Notes: generated from the letters alone by a model not told the origin. Shown: positions 1 to 9,505, counted from the stretch's first letter. The stretch: 64,000 nt of DNA from Elusimicrobia bacterium GWA2_66_18 (GCA_001799675.1 MGTX01000002.1:127878-191877), one strand, 5' to 3'. A program made the numbers and translations.

Positions 1-2366
1 TCCAGGGCGCGGGCGCGTTCGCTGAGGGAGGACTCCAGCGCGCGCTTGCGCGCCGACAGGGACTTCTCCATTTCCGCCATGCGCTCGGTGAAGGCGAGGG
101 CGCGCTGGCGCTCGGCCTCTTCCAGGGCTTTGGCGGTCTCGCCGGAGGCGAGGAGGCGGCACTCCTCGAGGGTGCGCGCGCTGTCGAGCTCGCGCAGGCG
201 ATCTCGCTCGGCCAATTGTGCGCGCAGGCAGGCGCTGTCTCGCTCGCGCGCGCAGGCCTCGTCGGCCAGGGCGCTGCGGTCCTTCTCGGCCGCCGCCAGG
301 CGCGTCTCGAGATCCTTGATGCGCGCGGCGTCCGTGAGGGTCTTGCGCTCGCTCTCCGCGTGCAACGAGTGGAGGCGTTCCTGCAGGCGGGCGGTCTCAT
401 CCCGGAGTCCGGCGCGTTCGCGGACAAGGTCCTCGAAGGCCTTTTCACGAGCGAGACGCAGGGCCTCGTCATGATGCTGGCGCATCTCTCCCAGACGCGA
501 TTCGTGCGCGGTCATGCGCTGGGCGGCGTCGCGCGCGTGGGCGTCTCGCAGATCCGCCAGGCCACGGTCGAAATCCGCGCGCAAGGCCTGCTCCCGGCGC
601 AGGGCCTCTTCCTCGCCGCGGCGGCGGGCGATCTCCGCCTGATCGCGGGTCCGCGCGTGCTCGGCCGCGAAGGTCCGTCGCTGTTCGTCGAGGGCCGTCT
701 CATATTTACGCACGAGCTCGGCCTCGCGCGAAGACCAACGCGCGTCTAGATCCTTCTCCTTGCGGAGGTATTCCTCGCGCAGTCCGGCCTTCCACCCCTC
801 GTACTGCTCGGCCAGGGCGCGCGCGGAGCGATCGCACTCCGCGACCTTGCCTCGGTGCTCCTCGTCGAGGGTCTTTTGCCGCTGGTCGAAGGCCGCGGAG
901 AGGGCGGAGGTCTCGGCCGAGGCCGCGCGGCGGTGCTCCTCCAGGAGCTCGACGCGGCGACGCTCGTGCTCCGTTGTGAGCGCGGCCTGGCGCGCGAGGA
1001 AGTCGTCCTGGCGCTGCTCTTCGCGGGCGCGGGCTTCCTCCTCCAGGGCGCGGCGGCGCTCGGAGAGTTCCGCCAGGCGCTCCTCGCGCTCCTTTTGAAA
1101 TTCGGACGACTTCAGGGAGACAAACTCATCCTGTGCGCGCACGCGCTCGGCGTCCTTGCGAGCGGCCTCCTCGAGGAGGCGCTGGCTCTTGTGCTTCAGT
1201 TCGGTCTCCGCCTGTACGCGCAGGACGTCGAGCGTGCGCAGGCGTTCGCCATGCTCGGTCTCGAGGGCCTTGCCGCGGGCGAGCCACTCGGCCTGCAGGG
1301 CTTGGCGCTCGGCATCCAGGTCGGCGCGGGCGCCGGCTCCGAGGCGCCGCTCTTTCTCGGCCCAACCGTCGATGAGGCGGCGTTCGCTGTCGGCGTAGCG
1401 GGCCTCTGCCTCTGTGCAGCGGCGCTTGAAGTCCTCATCGAGCTCGGCGCGCCGCGAGAGCAGGAGCTCCTCGATCTCCTTGGAACGGTCGGCCAGTTGC
1501 CGCGAACGCTCCTCGAACTGCTTGGTGACGGCGCTGTCGAGTTGGGCGCGAGATTGCTTGGCCTTAGCCCACAGCCCCTGCTCCAGTTCCGACCACTGCG
1601 CCTGGAGCTCGGTCTCGCGGCGCTGGTAGCGCTCCACGAGATCCTTCTCCTTGAGTTGGTGGGCCTTGACCAGCAGTTCCTCGCGGGCCTTGAGCCTCTG
1701 CTCCTGGTCCTTGGCGACGGCGCCGAGAGTGCGTTGGGCCTCGTCGTTGGCGCGCTTGAGGGACTCGATCTCGCCCTCGCGGTCCTGGAGTTCAAGCTCG
1801 CGCGAACGCACGGAGGCCGCGATCTCCCGGTCGCGGGCGCTGCGCAACTGCTCGACCATGTCGAGCTCGTGGCGGGCGCGTGCAAGGGCCTCATCCTTGG
1901 CGCGGCGCAAATCCGCCATCTCGGCGTCGCGCTTCTCGAGTTCCGCGCGGAGCTGTGACCAGGCCTGCTCCTTGTCCTGCTGGGTCTTGGCCATGGCGGA
2001 GAGGTCGGCGCGCAGGCGCGCGAGGATCTCCTCGGTGGCCCGGCGGTCCTCTTCGATGCGAGCGCGCTCCTCGGCGCGGACCTCGGTGCGGGCCTCGGCC
2101 TTCCAGCGCTCCATGGAACGCTCGCGCTCGACGCGTTCCTTCTCCCAGGCTTCTGCCTGCTTCTGCCATTCGGCCAGGCGCTCGTCGAGCTGGGCTAGGC
2201 GCGTCTCGAGATGCTTGCGCTTGGCGACCTCGTCCTGGGCCTGCCCCTTGAGGGCGCCATTGGCGTCCTGCAGGTCTCGAATGGTGGCCAGCGCGCCCCG
2301 GATGGCCAGGCGCGCTGCGTCCAAATTGTTGATCTCACGCAGGGCCTGCTCGTCCCACTGCTCCAT
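1..2366 (-). CDS. Very long coiled-coil protein, C-terminus beyond window edge
   Basis: The minus strand is open from an ATG at 2366 to the left edge, giving 788 codons with no stop, so the gene is cut by the window. The product begins MEQWDEQALREINNLD and is almost entirely E, K, R, A, L and Q, in heptad-like patterns typical of a continuous coiled coil. I see no signal peptide, membrane segment or catalytic motif in the visible part. Phe, Gly, Pro and Cys are very rare. It is likely a cytoplasmic structural or scaffold protein (SMC-like arm, filament or tether), but the family cannot be named because coiled-coil composition hides homology. It is transcribed divergently from the gene at 2511. 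No clear ribosome binding site precedes the ATG, so the exact start is uncertain. Confidence 0.75.
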   Translation of the reverse strand, partial: MEQWDEQALREINNLDAARLAIRGALATIRDLQDANGALKGQAQDEVAKRKHLETRLAQLDERLAEWQKQAEAWEKERVERERSMERWKAEARTEVRAEERARIEEDRRATEEILARLRADLSAMAKTQQDKEQAWSQLRAELEKRDAEMADLRRAKDEALARARHELDMVEQLRSARDREIAASVRSRELELQDREGEIESLKRANDEAQRTLGAVAKDQEQRLKAREELLVKAHQLKEKDLVERYQRRETELQAQWSELEQGLWAKAKQSRAQLDSAVTKQFEERSRQLADRSKEIEELLLSRRAELDEDFKRRCTEAEARYADSERRLIDGWAEKERRLGAGARADLDAERQALQAEWLARGKALETEHGERLRTLDVLRVQAETELKHKSQRLLEEAARKDAERVRAQDEFVSLKSSEFQKEREERLAELSERRRALEEEARAREEQRQDDFLARQAALTTEHERRRVELLEEHRRAASAETSALSAAFDQRQKTLDEEHRGKVAECDRSARALAEQYEGWKAGLREEYLRKEKDLDARWSSREAELVRKYETALDEQRRTFAAEHARTRDQAEIARRRGEEEALRREQALRADFDRGLADLRDAHARDAAQRMTAHESRLGEMRQHHDEALRLAREKAFEDLVRERAGLRDETARLQERLHSLHAESERKTLTDAARIKDLETRLAAAEKDRSALADEACARERDSACLRAQLAERDRLRELDSARTLEECRLLASGETAKALEEAERQRALAFTERMAEMEKSLSARKRALESSLSERARAL

Positions 2367-2433
2367 GTCAGCGTCAATATAAGTGAAAAGTGTTACGGAA
2401 AAATGGCGCCGTGGCGGTTGCGGCAGCGGCAAC

Positions 2434-2462
2434 TGGACGGGGAGGAGCGTTTGAGCTACAAT
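2434..2462 (+). promoter_or_regulatory. Sigma70-like promoter for the 2511 gene
   Basis: TGGACG (2434-2439) and TACAAT (2457-2462) are separated by 17 bases, a good match to the housekeeping consensus. Transcription would begin near 2469, downstream of the in-frame ATG at 2402 but upstream of TTG 2511. This supports TTG 2511 as the start. Confidence 0.5.
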
Positions 2463-2510
2463 GTCCTACCGCCGAGGGAGCCGCCAGGCCCGACGGGGGG
2501 AGGGATCGCG

Positions 2511-3410
2511 TTGAAATCCGAGGCCACGCCGCAGAAGATCGAGGTCACCGCCGCAGCAGCCGGTGTCGTCCGCGTCAGAATTCCCCAAGGCAAGGGTTTC
2601 TTTAAGGTCGCAGTGGAGAAGCGCCACGGCGAGTCCAACTCACTCTTCCTCGAAATCAACGGGGCGCGTAAGTTCGAGGTCGGCAACGACTGCGACACCT
2701 GCCACTTCTGGTTCAAGATGGTCCAGGAACCCCGCCTGCCGACCACGCGCAAGATCGCGAACCTCCCGAAGACCATCCAGCTGCCCCGCCCCGTCGACGA
2801 GTCCCTCGTCATGGAACTGGCCCCCCTCCTCGAGCTCATGGAGAAGGGCGAATACCTGGTCTTCGAGACCTCCGTCAACCTCGCCGGTCCCTTCGACTCC
2901 GAGGATGAGGGATCCTATTTCTTCCAAAGCGAGTTCATGGAACTCTGGGACATCGAGGACCCGAAGGAGGAAGGCCTGCTCTCCGGCTGGGAGCACTACG
3001 AGGGCCAGCGCCCCCGCGTCTTCCGCCACGGCGACACCGGCGTCGTCGAGAAACAGTTCGACTTCGTCATCCCGCTCGTGCCCCGGGCGGCTCTCAAGGA
3101 AGAGTACGTCAAGCTCTACCAACAGATGATCCAGAACGGTGACCGCCCACGCGTGTTGATGCTCGGGATGTACCAGCGAGGCATCCCCGAATCCGTCAAG
3201 AAGGGCGCGTCCAAAGTCCTCCACTCCTTCATGGCCGGCTTCCTTCTAGACGGTCACCACAAAGTCGCGGCCTATCGCCGCGCGGGGGTCCCGGCCAAGT
3301 TCCTGGTCATCCTCTCCCCCAAGGCCAGCAAGTACCATCTCCTTAAAGAGGAGAGCGGGAAGGCCCAGCAGCGCTTAGAGGAGCGTCTTTCCACCCTCAA
3401 GCCGGTCTGA
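2511..3410 (+). CDS. Hypothetical protein with a ParB/sulfiredoxin-like C-terminal motif
   Basis: A 299-residue soluble protein with no signal peptide or membrane segment. I do not recognise the full-length family. Visible marks are a CDTC pair near residue 61 (GNDCDTCHFWF), which could bind a metal, an acidic middle region, and LLDGHHKVAAYRRAG near residue 248. The latter resembles the (D/N)G-(H/N)-(H/R) loop of ParB/sulfiredoxin-fold nucleotide-binding domains. I chose TTG 2511 because a purine-rich stretch (ggggggaggg) lies just upstream and the promoter at 2434-2462 starts transcription after the alternative ATG at 2402. Codon bias is like its neighbours. The ParB-like suggestion rests on one short motif. 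Confidence 0.7.
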   Translation: MKSEATPQKIEVTAAAAGVVRVRIPQGKGFFKVAVEKRHGESNSLFLEINGARKFEVGNDCDTCHFWFKMVQEPRLPTTRKIANLPKTIQLPRPVDESLVMELAPLLELMEKGEYLVFETSVNLAGPFDSEDEGSYFFQSEFMELWDIEDPKEEGLLSGWEHYEGQRPRVFRHGDTGVVEKQFDFVIPLVPRAALKEEYVKLYQQMIQNGDRPRVLMLGMYQRGIPESVKKGASKVLHSFMAGFLLDGHHKVAAYRRAGVPAKFLVILSPKASKYHLLKEESGKAQQRLEERLSTLKPV

Positions 3411-3453
3411 AAATAAGCCTTGAAAGGGCGGGGATCCGGGGTTATGATTCGAA

Positions 3454-3502
3454 GGACCCCTCGCAATGATCTAGGACTTTAGACCTAGGTAACGAGGGGT
3501 CC
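3454..3502. repeat. Nested inverted repeat ahead of the giant exported gene
   Basis: GGACCCCTCG (3454-3463) is the exact reverse complement of CGAGGGGTCC (3493-3502). Inside the 29-base gap, CTAGG (3471-3475) pairs with CCTAG (3484-3488). Together they could fold into a two-tier hairpin. There is no T-run after it, so it is not a classic intrinsic terminator. It lies 44 bases after the stop of the upstream gene and 44 before the ATG at 3547, so it may act as a leader structure, an operator or a factor-dependent terminator. Confidence 0.55.
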
Positions 3503-3546
3503 AGGGCCCCTGACCGTATAGGCCCAAGAGGAATACTCTACTCGTG

Positions 3547-6500
3547 ATGAGACCCCGCCGCCTGGCAGCCCTCCTCGCCGCGGCCGCGCTCGCTTGCGCG
3601 GATCTTCCCGCGTCGGCGGATGAAGCTCGGACCGTCACCGCTCGGGGCGCCGTCGCGACCTCGGTCAATCTCGGCGCCTTCAGCGCCCCGGCCAAGAAGC
3701 TCAACGACCAGCTCTCCGAGCAAGAGAAGGACATCCTAGCGCACCTGACGGGGGCCAAGACCAAGTCCTTCGCGGAGTTGAAGGCGCGCCACTCGAATCT
3801 CAAGTCCCGGCTGGAGCAGGCGCCGGAGCTTCGCCTTGATGAGAAGGCGCTCCTGGGCGAGAGGCTGCGCCGGCACGAGATCCTCCTGGCCCGGGCCGAG
3901 GCCCTCGCCCGCGGGGGAGCCCGCCTCGACCCCCGCCTCGAGAAGGTCCTCAAGAACGCCGAGAACGCCTCGCCGCAGGGGGCCTTCGACGCCCTCGATC
4001 AGGTCACCAACCAACTGATGACGGCGGCGACCAAGCCCGCCGAAGCGGGCAAGGTCTTCGACAACCTGCGCGCTCGCTTGGGCGCGACGCCTCAGGACCG
4101 GCAAGCGCTGGACGCCGTTCGCTTGGACTTCGCCGCCAAAGACAAGGAGCCCATCGTTTTCACTCCTCCCGGAACCAAGGGCACGAACGCGGCCCGTCTG
4201 CACGGCGCGAATGTCGAGATTTCGGCGCCCGTGACGGCTCGGACCCTGAACACGCCGCCGGCCTCTCGTCCGCCCGTGAGCCTGGCGGCGCTCAACGCGG
4301 CCGCCTGCGAAGCCTGGCAACCCTTCCGTCTCGCCCTGCCCGACGGACAGGAGAAGGCGTTTCTAGACGCCCGAGGGCTGAGGCTCGAGGAACTGCGCCG
4401 GTTGGCCTACGGGGCCGAGCGGTCCCTGGGAGGCGACCCCGAGTCCTATCGCAGCTTCGACGACCTCGTCGCGCGCCTGCAGTCCTTCGAGCGGTCCCTG
4501 GCCGCCGCGCTGGGCTTGCCCGCGGACATCAAGGACTTCAGCGAACTGCGCCCCCGCCTGGAACGCGTGCGCATCGCGCAGCCCAACTTGGGGGCCTTCG
4601 TGGCCGCCCTCTGGCTGTATCGCGGCTTTCTGCGCGAGAGCCTGGTGGCCGGCGCCGTCCCCATCGGCGCCCGCTTCAAGCCGTGGGAGACCTTTCCGAA
4701 CGGCCAGGGAGGAACCGGAGCAGAGGTCATGGGGGCCCAGCGCGGCGGCGTGGGTTATGTGGGTCTGCGCTACGATGCCGCCGACGGGTCCTCCCGCTTC
4801 CAGGGATTTTCGCGCGACCGGCGCAAGGGCCTGATCCTTCTCGTCGACCAGGCCAAGACCCAGACGGTGACGCAGGTCGACTTCGACGGCGAGGGCAAAG
4901 TCCGCCAAGCCTTCACCGAGGTCTTCGCGCTCGGGGTCAGGGTCCGCTCCGAGACCCTGGACATGCTCCAGGGCGTGGGCGAGGTCCATCATTATGATTC
5001 CTGGGGCAAGGAAGTCCGCGTCGAGCGCAACGACGTCAAGAAGGGCGTGCGCGACATCTCGGACCTGGTCAACGGTCTGGACATGCGCATCGACCAGGAC
5101 CAGCGCGTCGAGATCCGCGGCGTGCCGGCCCCGGACGGGACTCCCCCCGCCGTCTCCCTGCGCATCGGCTCCATCGACGGCCAGGGCCGCTTCGAACTGG
5201 AGAAGATGGTCCTACAGGACGGCACGCAGGTCGTCGTCCGGTCCCAGCGCGTCACCCAACTCCTCGATCAGGCAGGCAAGACCTTGGGCTGGGAAGCCCG
5301 GATCGCCGACCTCCTCACGGACCCGGACGCCCGCGCGCGCCTGGCCGGCGCCGCGGCCCAAGACATCGTCGAGGCCCTCGGCTACGACGATCAACTGGGC
5401 TACTCGACGGTCCTGGCTGAATTCCTGCGCGACCATGCCAAGCTCGAGCCGGGGTCCGACGATGCGGGCGTGCGATTCTTCGTCAGCGAGGTCAAGAGCG
5501 GAGGCGTCGACCCCCTCAAGAACTTCCAGCTCATCTTCAGCTACAAGAACGGGACTAAGCGCGTCGTCAGCGGCGTCTTCAAGCGCGCCCCGACCTTCGA
5601 AGGGCGGGTCCAAGACGGGGGCAAGGGGCAGGTCTCCTTCGGCGTCATGGGCGAGATCCTGGTCGACAAGGACGGGCAGGCCCGACAGAACGAGCGCAAG
5701 ATCGAGCTCGAATATCTCTTCGACGGCAGCCGCGTGCGCTGGCTGACCCTGACCCAGGAAGCGGTCGCGGCCGAGTGGTACAAGCCCTGGCAGAACAGCC
5801 TCACCGTCTTCCATCAGTTCATGCAGCGCGAACGGCGCGCGCCCGGAGGCGCCTGGGCCGGGGCGACCAAGAAAGGCGCGGACGGCAGGCCCGTCGCCGA
5901 CCTATGGGAGTCCGCGGAGAAGCCCAAGGATGCCGAGGAATATTCCACCCTCGGCGCCTGGGCCAATGGCATCAACAGCACCCCCATTCTCGGCCACGGC
6001 CTGCGCTTCATCGGCGACGGCCTGGAGACCGTCTACTCCGGCGTCCACGCGGGAGCGGACTACGCCATCGCGGGTATGACCGGCTCAGACCAAATGCGGC
6101 TGGAGGCCGACGCGAGCCTCTCGCGCAACCCGCTGGTCAACCTCTTCGTGGCCGGCTTCCAGCCCGACCCGGAGGCGGATACGGAGGGCTACCGGAGATG
6201 GCGCGAGAAGGTCTCCGGCTTCCACACCGCGGGCATGACGCCGGGTGAGACCGAACTGCTGGACGCCCGCGCCCGCCGCGACCTCGCCAAGAACCTAGAG
6301 GAGCGGGGGACGACGCTCGACCGCGACCCCCTCGGCTTCTACGCGGCTCAGGATGCTCCCGTCAGCCAGGACGAGCGCTTCGAATCTTTTAAGCACTTCG
6401 GCGCGGACTCCTACGGCGAGCGCCTGGCCGAGAACGGACATCCGGTCCTGGGAGGTCTGACGCGCGGCGCCGAGACTTTCGCCAAGAGCGCGCCCGCCGG

Positions 6501-8340
6501 AGCGCTGCTGGGCGTGGTGGGGAAGGCGGCCCAGGGCTTGGAGGCCATGGTCCCGACCATGACCGGGCTTTCCCGCGTGGGCGTCGAGGCCCTGGCCGTG
6601 ACCGCCCGCGCAACGAACTGGGCGTTGACGGGCGCCATGGTGACCCAATACGGCTTGACCGCCTTGGATCATCTGGGCAAGACGTTCCAGTACTGGGGCG
6701 ACCCGATCAAGATGTCCATGAACGGAGGCGACTTCCTGGCCGACCTGGCTTTCGGCGGCTTGATGGTGAAGGGTTTCATGGACAGCCGCGCCAAGATCGA
6801 CCTGGAGGGACTGAAGTCGGAGCCCGAGACTTCTCTCCCCGTCAAGTCCAAGGTCGTGCGCGCGGTCGAAGTCGTCGCTCAGGGAGAGGCGTCGTCGGCG
6901 TCGGTCGATGTGACGCCGGACGCCGTCGCCCCGCGCGGCTCGACCGGGCAAGGGACCTCGGCCCCGATGGTGGGCGTGCGCGTCGACCCGTCGGCCCCGA
7001 ACGGGGGCTCGGGATCGAGCGGCGTCAAAACCGGGCTCGTGAACTCCGTCAAGCAGGGCTTGCGCGGGTGGGTGGACTCCCATTTCGGCAGCAACGGAGC
7101 TCAGAATTTAGCCTCCCGGGCGGAGATCCCCGGCGGGGGCCTCAACCTGAAAGTCGAGGCCAACGGTCCTCCCGCGGTCCGCAGCCGGATGAGCGGCGTC
7201 GGCCGTTGGTTGGAGGCGCGCACGCCCACCTCCATCGCTCGCGCCCTGCCCATGACGCCGGCCATGAAGAAGCCCTACCTCCCTGCGCCGGGGCGCGAGC
7301 CGCGCAAAGATTCAGTCGAGGCAGTTCGCACGGTCGCGCAGGGCGACGGCGAAGGCGCCGGCACGGAGTCCGACTTCCCGGAAGATTCCTCCCCCCACAA
7401 CCACGATCCCAATGAAGACCAAATTTACGACAAGACATCTGACCCCGACAGGAATACGGGCGCTGAGATCCCGACGGATTCCATCGACACCTCCAACGGC
7501 GATCACACTAAGGGAGAAGGGGCGGATTCCGGAAAGTCTCCGACGGCTCCTAAGCCCGGTGATTTCGGCGGCAAGGGAGGAGGAGGAGGAGGAGGTGGTG
7601 GTGGTGGTGGAGGGGGCGGAGGGAGCGGAGAAGATGGAGGAGCGGCGGGCGGCGAGGGCGCAATAGCCGGCAAGGGCGGCGAGGGCGGAGGCTTCGGCAA
7701 GGCCGGCGACGGGGCCCCGGCTTTAGACAGCGCGGAGGTTGGTCCTGCGCCTGCGAGAGGCGCGCACCCGGCTGGATTCGGGAAAGACTCGAATCCGGCG
7801 CGGACCTCCCAGACTCTGCCCAGCGAGTCGGTCATCAGCGGCGGGCACGCCCCCACTCCCAATTTGGCCCGACGTTTCGACGGCGCGTCTGAGCGTCCGG
7901 GCACGGCATCCTCTGTTTTGGCCCCGACACCGATGAGGGGCGTGGGGGCCGGGGATTCTCCGGCTCTGCCGCGGCTCGTGAGCCGGGCCTCGGAGCTGAA
8001 TCATCCGGGGGAGGCCATTCCCGCGCCCGTGATCGACGCGACCGCAGGCGCGGCGCGCGCGTCCGCGCCGACGCCGGCCGCAAGACCGGGCAAGCCGGAG
8101 GAAGAGGACTATAGCTACACCTATCTTGCTCCCGCGCGGCACAAGTACGAGCTTCCTGACAAGGACACGCCGCGTTCCGAGGACTGGCGCTATCTTCTTT
8201 CCCTCGGCCTGCGCATCTCGGCGGCGATGGCCGTAGGCTACTTGATCTATCACTCCGACGTCGCCTATCTTCTCGGCGTCACGCGCCGCCGCCGCCGCGT
8301 TCCCGGTCCCATATCGGGCGGCGATGATGATGGAAATTAA
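3547..8340 (+). CDS. Giant exported protein of unknown function with poly-Gly tract and C-terminal membrane segment
   Basis: About 1597 residues. The N-terminus (MRPRRLAALLAAAALACADL, then PASA|DE) is a clear Sec signal peptide, with likely cleavage near residue 24. A long mixed alpha/beta body follows (to roughly residue 850), then a region with two hydrophobic stretches around residues 975-1045, and a low-complexity Pro/Gly/Ser/Thr/Ala tail containing 16 consecutive glycines (residues 1344-1359). Near the C-terminus a hydrophobic segment (ISAAMAVGYLIYHSDVAYLL) is followed by RRRRR, a stop-transfer pattern. The product is probably periplasmic and anchored at its C-terminus. I recognise no enzymatic motif. 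GTG 3544 is immediately upstream in frame; ATG 3547 is chosen, with AGAGGA at 3527-3532 as the ribosome site. The zinc-ribbon gene at 8375 follows 34 bases after its stop and may be cotranscribed. Confidence 0.85.
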   Translation: MRPRRLAALLAAAALACADLPASADEARTVTARGAVATSVNLGAFSAPAKKLNDQLSEQEKDILAHLTGAKTKSFAELKARHSNLKSRLEQAPELRLDEKALLGERLRRHEILLARAEALARGGARLDPRLEKVLKNAENASPQGAFDALDQVTNQLMTAATKPAEAGKVFDNLRARLGATPQDRQALDAVRLDFAAKDKEPIVFTPPGTKGTNAARLHGANVEISAPVTARTLNTPPASRPPVSLAALNAAACEAWQPFRLALPDGQEKAFLDARGLRLEELRRLAYGAERSLGGDPESYRSFDDLVARLQSFERSLAAALGLPADIKDFSELRPRLERVRIAQPNLGAFVAALWLYRGFLRESLVAGAVPIGARFKPWETFPNGQGGTGAEVMGAQRGGVGYVGLRYDAADGSSRFQGFSRDRRKGLILLVDQAKTQTVTQVDFDGEGKVRQAFTEVFALGVRVRSETLDMLQGVGEVHHYDSWGKEVRVERNDVKKGVRDISDLVNGLDMRIDQDQRVEIRGVPAPDGTPPAVSLRIGSIDGQGRFELEKMVLQDGTQVVVRSQRVTQLLDQAGKTLGWEARIADLLTDPDARARLAGAAAQDIVEALGYDDQLGYSTVLAEFLRDHAKLEPGSDDAGVRFFVSEVKSGGVDPLKNFQLIFSYKNGTKRVVSGVFKRAPTFEGRVQDGGKGQVSFGVMGEILVDKDGQARQNERKIELEYLFDGSRVRWLTLTQEAVAAEWYKPWQNSLTVFHQFMQRERRAPGGAWAGATKKGADGRPVADLWESAEKPKDAEEYSTLGAWANGINSTPILGHGLRFIGDGLETVYSGVHAGADYAIAGMTGSDQMRLEADASLSRNPLVNLFVAGFQPDPEADTEGYRRWREKVSGFHTAGMTPGETELLDARARRDLAKNLEERGTTLDRDPLGFYAAQDAPVSQDERFESFKHFGADSYGERLAENGHPVLGGLTRGAETFAKSAPAGALLGVVGKAAQGLEAMVPTMTGLSRVGVEALAVTARATNWALTGAMVTQYGLTALDHLGKTFQYWGDPIKMSMNGGDFLADLAFGGLMVKGFMDSRAKIDLEGLKSEPETSLPVKSKVVRAVEVVAQGEASSASVDVTPDAVAPRGSTGQGTSAPMVGVRVDPSAPNGGSGSSGVKTGLVNSVKQGLRGWVDSHFGSNGAQNLASRAEIPGGGLNLKVEANGPPAVRSRMSGVGRWLEARTPTSIARALPMTPAMKKPYLPAPGREPRKDSVEAVRTVAQGDGEGAGTESDFPEDSSPHNHDPNEDQIYDKTSDPDRNTGAEIPTDSIDTSNGDHTKGEGADSGKSPTAPKPGDFGGKGGGGGGGGGGGGGGGGSGEDGGAAGGEGAIAGKGGEGGGFGKAGDGAPALDSAEVGPAPARGAHPAGFGKDSNPARTSQTLPSESVISGGHAPTPNLARRFDGASERPGTASSVLAPTPMRGVGAGDSPALPRLVSRASELNHPGEAIPAPVIDATAGAARASAPTPAARPGKPEEEDYSYTYLAPARHKYELPDKDTPRSEDWRYLLSLGLRISAAMAVGYLIYHSDVAYLLGVTRRRRRVPGPISGGDDDGN
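7576..7623 (+). repeat. Trinucleotide repeat encoding 16 glycines
   Basis: Six GGA units (7576-7593), five GGT units (7594-7608), then GGA GGG GGC GGA GGG. All units are in frame with the exported protein, so gain or loss of units would change linker length without a frameshift. Two pure runs of different codons suggest growth by strand slippage. Confidence 0.9.
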
Positions 8341-8374
8341 GTAGAATCGCATTGCCGCCTCGCGCGGAAGGACG

Positions 8375-9505
8375 ATGCTCTCTCGCTGCCCCAGTTGCGG
8401 ATCTCAGACCCAGGAAGACGAGCGCGTCTGCGCTGCGTGCGGCTGGGATTTCGTCTCCCACAAGCGCATCGAGCTCCCGGCAAAGAAGCCTTCTGCGGCC
8501 CCCGCGGCGGACGGAGACTTGGCCGCAATATTGCCGCCGTCACGCGAGGCTCCGATCCCCGTGGAGCGCCAGAAGCCGTCCGGGCCTGAGTCTGAGAGCG
8601 CGCGGCCGGAGGATAAAGTCGCCGTCGATCTGCCGTCCGTGAAGGCTCCTCCGGAAGTCGTTGCCGAGCCCGAGCCTGCGCAGGTCAGTGCGGACGAGTC
8701 GCCGCTCGAGGCCACGCCGCAGGCGAAGACCGCAGGCGCGCCGTCCGCCCGCCGTTATTCGCCGGTCCACATCGCGGCCGTGGCGGGCGCAGCGATCGCC
8801 GTCGTGAGCCTGCTTAACGTCTATCTCCTCCGGCGCTCCGAGACCACTCTCGTCTCCAATCCGCCGATGGGAGTCTCGCCGTCTGGCAAGGCCCCGGCTC
8901 CCGACGCGGCCCCTGTCGCGCCGCAGCCCGTGCCCGAGCCGACAAGCCGGCCTCGCGTCGAGAGCCGCCCTGCGGCCGCCTTCATCGCGCCTTCGCGCGT
9001 GAGAATTCTTTCTGCGGTCAACGTTCCCTCGCCCGCCCCGGAGACCGCAGTCGAGCCGGCCAGCCCTCCCGTTGCGACCGCGACGCAGGAGGACCCCGAG
9101 GATCCTGCGCCCGCGCGTCGTGCCAAACCCACCGGCCCGACCTGGTCCTTCGAAGGGATGGTCTTCGACCTCATCACCGCGCGCGGCGTCTTCGCCGTCA
9201 AGCTGTCCTTGCGCGACCCTGACGGCAACGTCGTTGGAGAGACCGAGACGGGCGGAGACGGGCGCTTTAAGATCGTCGTTCCCGCTGGAGGCGCCCGGGG
9301 CTACAGGCTCAGTCTCGCTCATGGAGACTACAGCGACCGCTACATCGACGAGGGCGACGCCATGAGCTCCCTGCGCAACGCGACACCCGACGAACGCGGG
9401 ATCCTCATGAAGGCCGCGGCGCGAAATCTCCCGTGGGTCGGCACGCCCAAGAAGATCGTGCGCCGCGATCTAGCCGTCGTCCCGCGCTCTCATGAGGAGC
9501 CTTGA
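8375..9505 (+). CDS. Zinc-ribbon single-pass membrane protein with C-terminal beta-sandwich-like domain
   Basis: 376 residues. The N-terminus holds a CxxC-x10-CxxC zinc ribbon (C5, C8, C19, C22; CPSCGS and CAACGW). A Pro/Ala/Glu-rich linker follows, then one transmembrane helix near residues 130-150 (HIAAVAGAAIAVVSLLNVYL), a long Pro-rich spacer, and from about residue 265 a domain with repeated short strands (VKLSLRDPDGNVVGETETGG, then DGRFKIVVPAGG). That last pattern resembles carboxypeptidase-regulatory-like or Cna-B folds. This topology suggests a cytoplasmic zinc ribbon and an outside domain. GGAAGGA at 8366-8372 sets the ATG start. The stop overlaps the TTG start of uppP (TTGA). Function is unknown; proximity to the giant exported protein hints at a shared envelope role (inference). 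Confidence 0.8.
   Translation: MLSRCPSCGSQTQEDERVCAACGWDFVSHKRIELPAKKPSAAPAADGDLAAILPPSREAPIPVERQKPSGPESESARPEDKVAVDLPSVKAPPEVVAEPEPAQVSADESPLEATPQAKTAGAPSARRYSPVHIAAVAGAAIAVVSLLNVYLLRRSETTLVSNPPMGVSPSGKAPAPDAAPVAPQPVPEPTSRPRVESRPAAAFIAPSRVRILSAVNVPSPAPETAVEPASPPVATATQEDPEDPAPARRAKPTGPTWSFEGMVFDLITARGVFAVKLSLRDPDGNVVGETETGGDGRFKIVVPAGGARGYRLSLAHGDYSDRYIDEGDAMSSLRNATPDERGILMKAAARNLPWVGTPKKIVRRDLAVVPRSHEEP

Noticed and set aside
855-1958. A 367-codon plus-strand frame in the first 2.4 kb
   Set aside because: It is the mirror of the minus-strand coiled-coil gene; its Leu/Ala/Gly-rich product has no start site and is explained by the heptad codons on the other strand.
2402-2510. ATG 2402 as start of the 2511 gene
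   Set aside because: It would lie upstream of the predicted transcription start and adds a sequence of no recognisable character; a purine-rich site precedes TTG 2511.
7576-7623. Short tandem units that could look like a CRISPR-like repeat
   Set aside because: Simple GGA/GGT triplets in frame with no spacers; a coding microsatellite.
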